A stretch of 6,127 bases of DNA from an uncultured Clostridia bacterium (GTDB taxonomy: Bacteria; Bacillota; Clostridia; Oscillospirales; Acutalibacteraceae): positions 1 to 6,127 of the forward strand of contig CAMOWP010000107.1 of NCBI GenBank assembly GCA_946628455.1. Reading direction: 5' to 3'. Of this stretch, positions 5,907-6,127 are shown one piece after another. The notes below the pieces were generated by a model. The model was not told the DNA's origin and did not search any database. It saw only the letters and a program-made list of their open reading frames with translations. Positions within the stretch are counted from its first letter, which is position 1. Each line of letters starts with the position of its first letter. The translations under genes were made by a program, and so were the position numbers.

Positions 5907-6127
5907 AAAGAGCGGCTCTGATTTTTGCGTTTCTCGGGCTTGCCTTCTCAATTCTGTTTGATTTTTTCACAGCCCTTGAAAAGGCGATTAACATAAAATG
6001 GCTTTCCTTTGTTATTGATTTTATTATGACTGTTTTTACCTCGGTTGTTATCGGCTGCACGCTGATTGCTTATTCAAACGGTAATTTCAAAGGGCTTTAC
6101 TTTTTTATTGCCGCAGGAGTTTTTGTA
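5903..6127 (+). CDS. yabQ: Spore cortex membrane protein YabQ, N-terminal part; non-standard start codon, runs off the window
   Basis: The frame is open from 5867 to the window end. From 5903 it gives 75 residues with membrane helices at about 5-22, 33-57 and 63 onward. GLAFSILFDFF (about 12-22), followed by a short charged linker and then FVIDFIMTVFTSVV and a Y-x-N-G-x-F-K/R-x-Y/L-x-F segment (about 57-68), parallels YabQ, in which a G-x-x-L-G-x-x-x-D helix is followed by FLNDILFW and NEGEFRFYIF. YabQ is a sigma-E-controlled membrane protein needed for cortex formation in Bacillus. There is no ATG, GTG or TTG between the in-frame stop at 5864-5866 and Met at 6026. The SD at 5889-5894 points to ATA 5903, overlapping the yabP TAG as ATAG. 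Alternatives are CTG 5918, ATT 5897 or a sequencing error. The family call is fairly firm; the start is not. Confidence 0.75.
   Translation, partial: MERAALIFAFLGLAFSILFDFFTALEKAINIKWLSFVIDFIMTVFTSVVIGCTLIAYSNGNFKGLYFFIAAGVFV

Noticed and set aside
1..6127. CRISPR arrays, tRNA/rRNA genes, insertion sequences, phage or defence genes
   Set aside because: No repeat-spacer pattern, RNA gene motif, transposase or terminal inverted repeats were found; the window reads as ordinary chromosomal genes.

Overview
The window looks like chromosomal DNA from an endospore-forming, low-to-moderate GC Firmicute, most likely a Clostridia/Oscillospirales-type gut anaerobe. The evidence is a YabP gene and the start of a YabQ gene at the right end, AT-rich sigma-A-like promoters, Bacillus/Clostridium-type Shine-Dalgarno sites, and large Lys/Glu/Asp-rich exported foldases anchored by an N-terminal helix. 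The genus assignment is inference; no rRNA or tRNA is present.

Layout. (1) 1-1179, minus strand: a polytopic membrane protein of the O-antigen ligase/polymerase (Wzy_C) family, missing its C-terminus at the window edge. (2) 1180-1369: a divergent intergenic region with one good promoter facing each way, both with a TTGCAT -35 box and a 17-bp spacer. (3) 1370-3418, plus: a 682-residue membrane-anchored parvulin-type peptidyl-prolyl isomerase. (4) 3419-3521: a second intergenic region with a promoter (TTGTAA-17-TAAAAT) whose spacer and -10 box are covered by a perfect inverted repeat. (5) 3522-5336, plus: a second, paralogous parvulin-type foldase. (6) 5357-5593, plus: a 78-residue coiled-coil protein, 20 bp downstream and probably in the same transcript. 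(7) 5599-5636: an intrinsic-terminator-like hairpin whose T-run touches the next start codon. (8) 5637-5906, plus: yabP. (9) 5903-6127 and beyond, plus: yabQ, with no ordinary start codon.

How they may work together. The two foldases appear to share a SurA-like plan: an N-terminal chaperone-like helical region, a degenerate parvulin-like domain, then an apparently active parvulin domain. Both are held in the membrane by a single helix rather than by a lipid anchor as in PrsA, and both have a sizeable cytoplasmic extension (acidic in the first, coiled coil in the second). The small coiled-coil protein could be a cytoplasmic partner of the second foldase (inference). The yabPQ pair belongs to spore cortex/coat formation and is separated from the foldases by the hairpin. 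No complete undescribed system is proven here. The most unusual items are the hairpin fused to the yabP translation start, the apparent ATA start of yabQ, and the linkage of two foldases to a coiled-coil microprotein.
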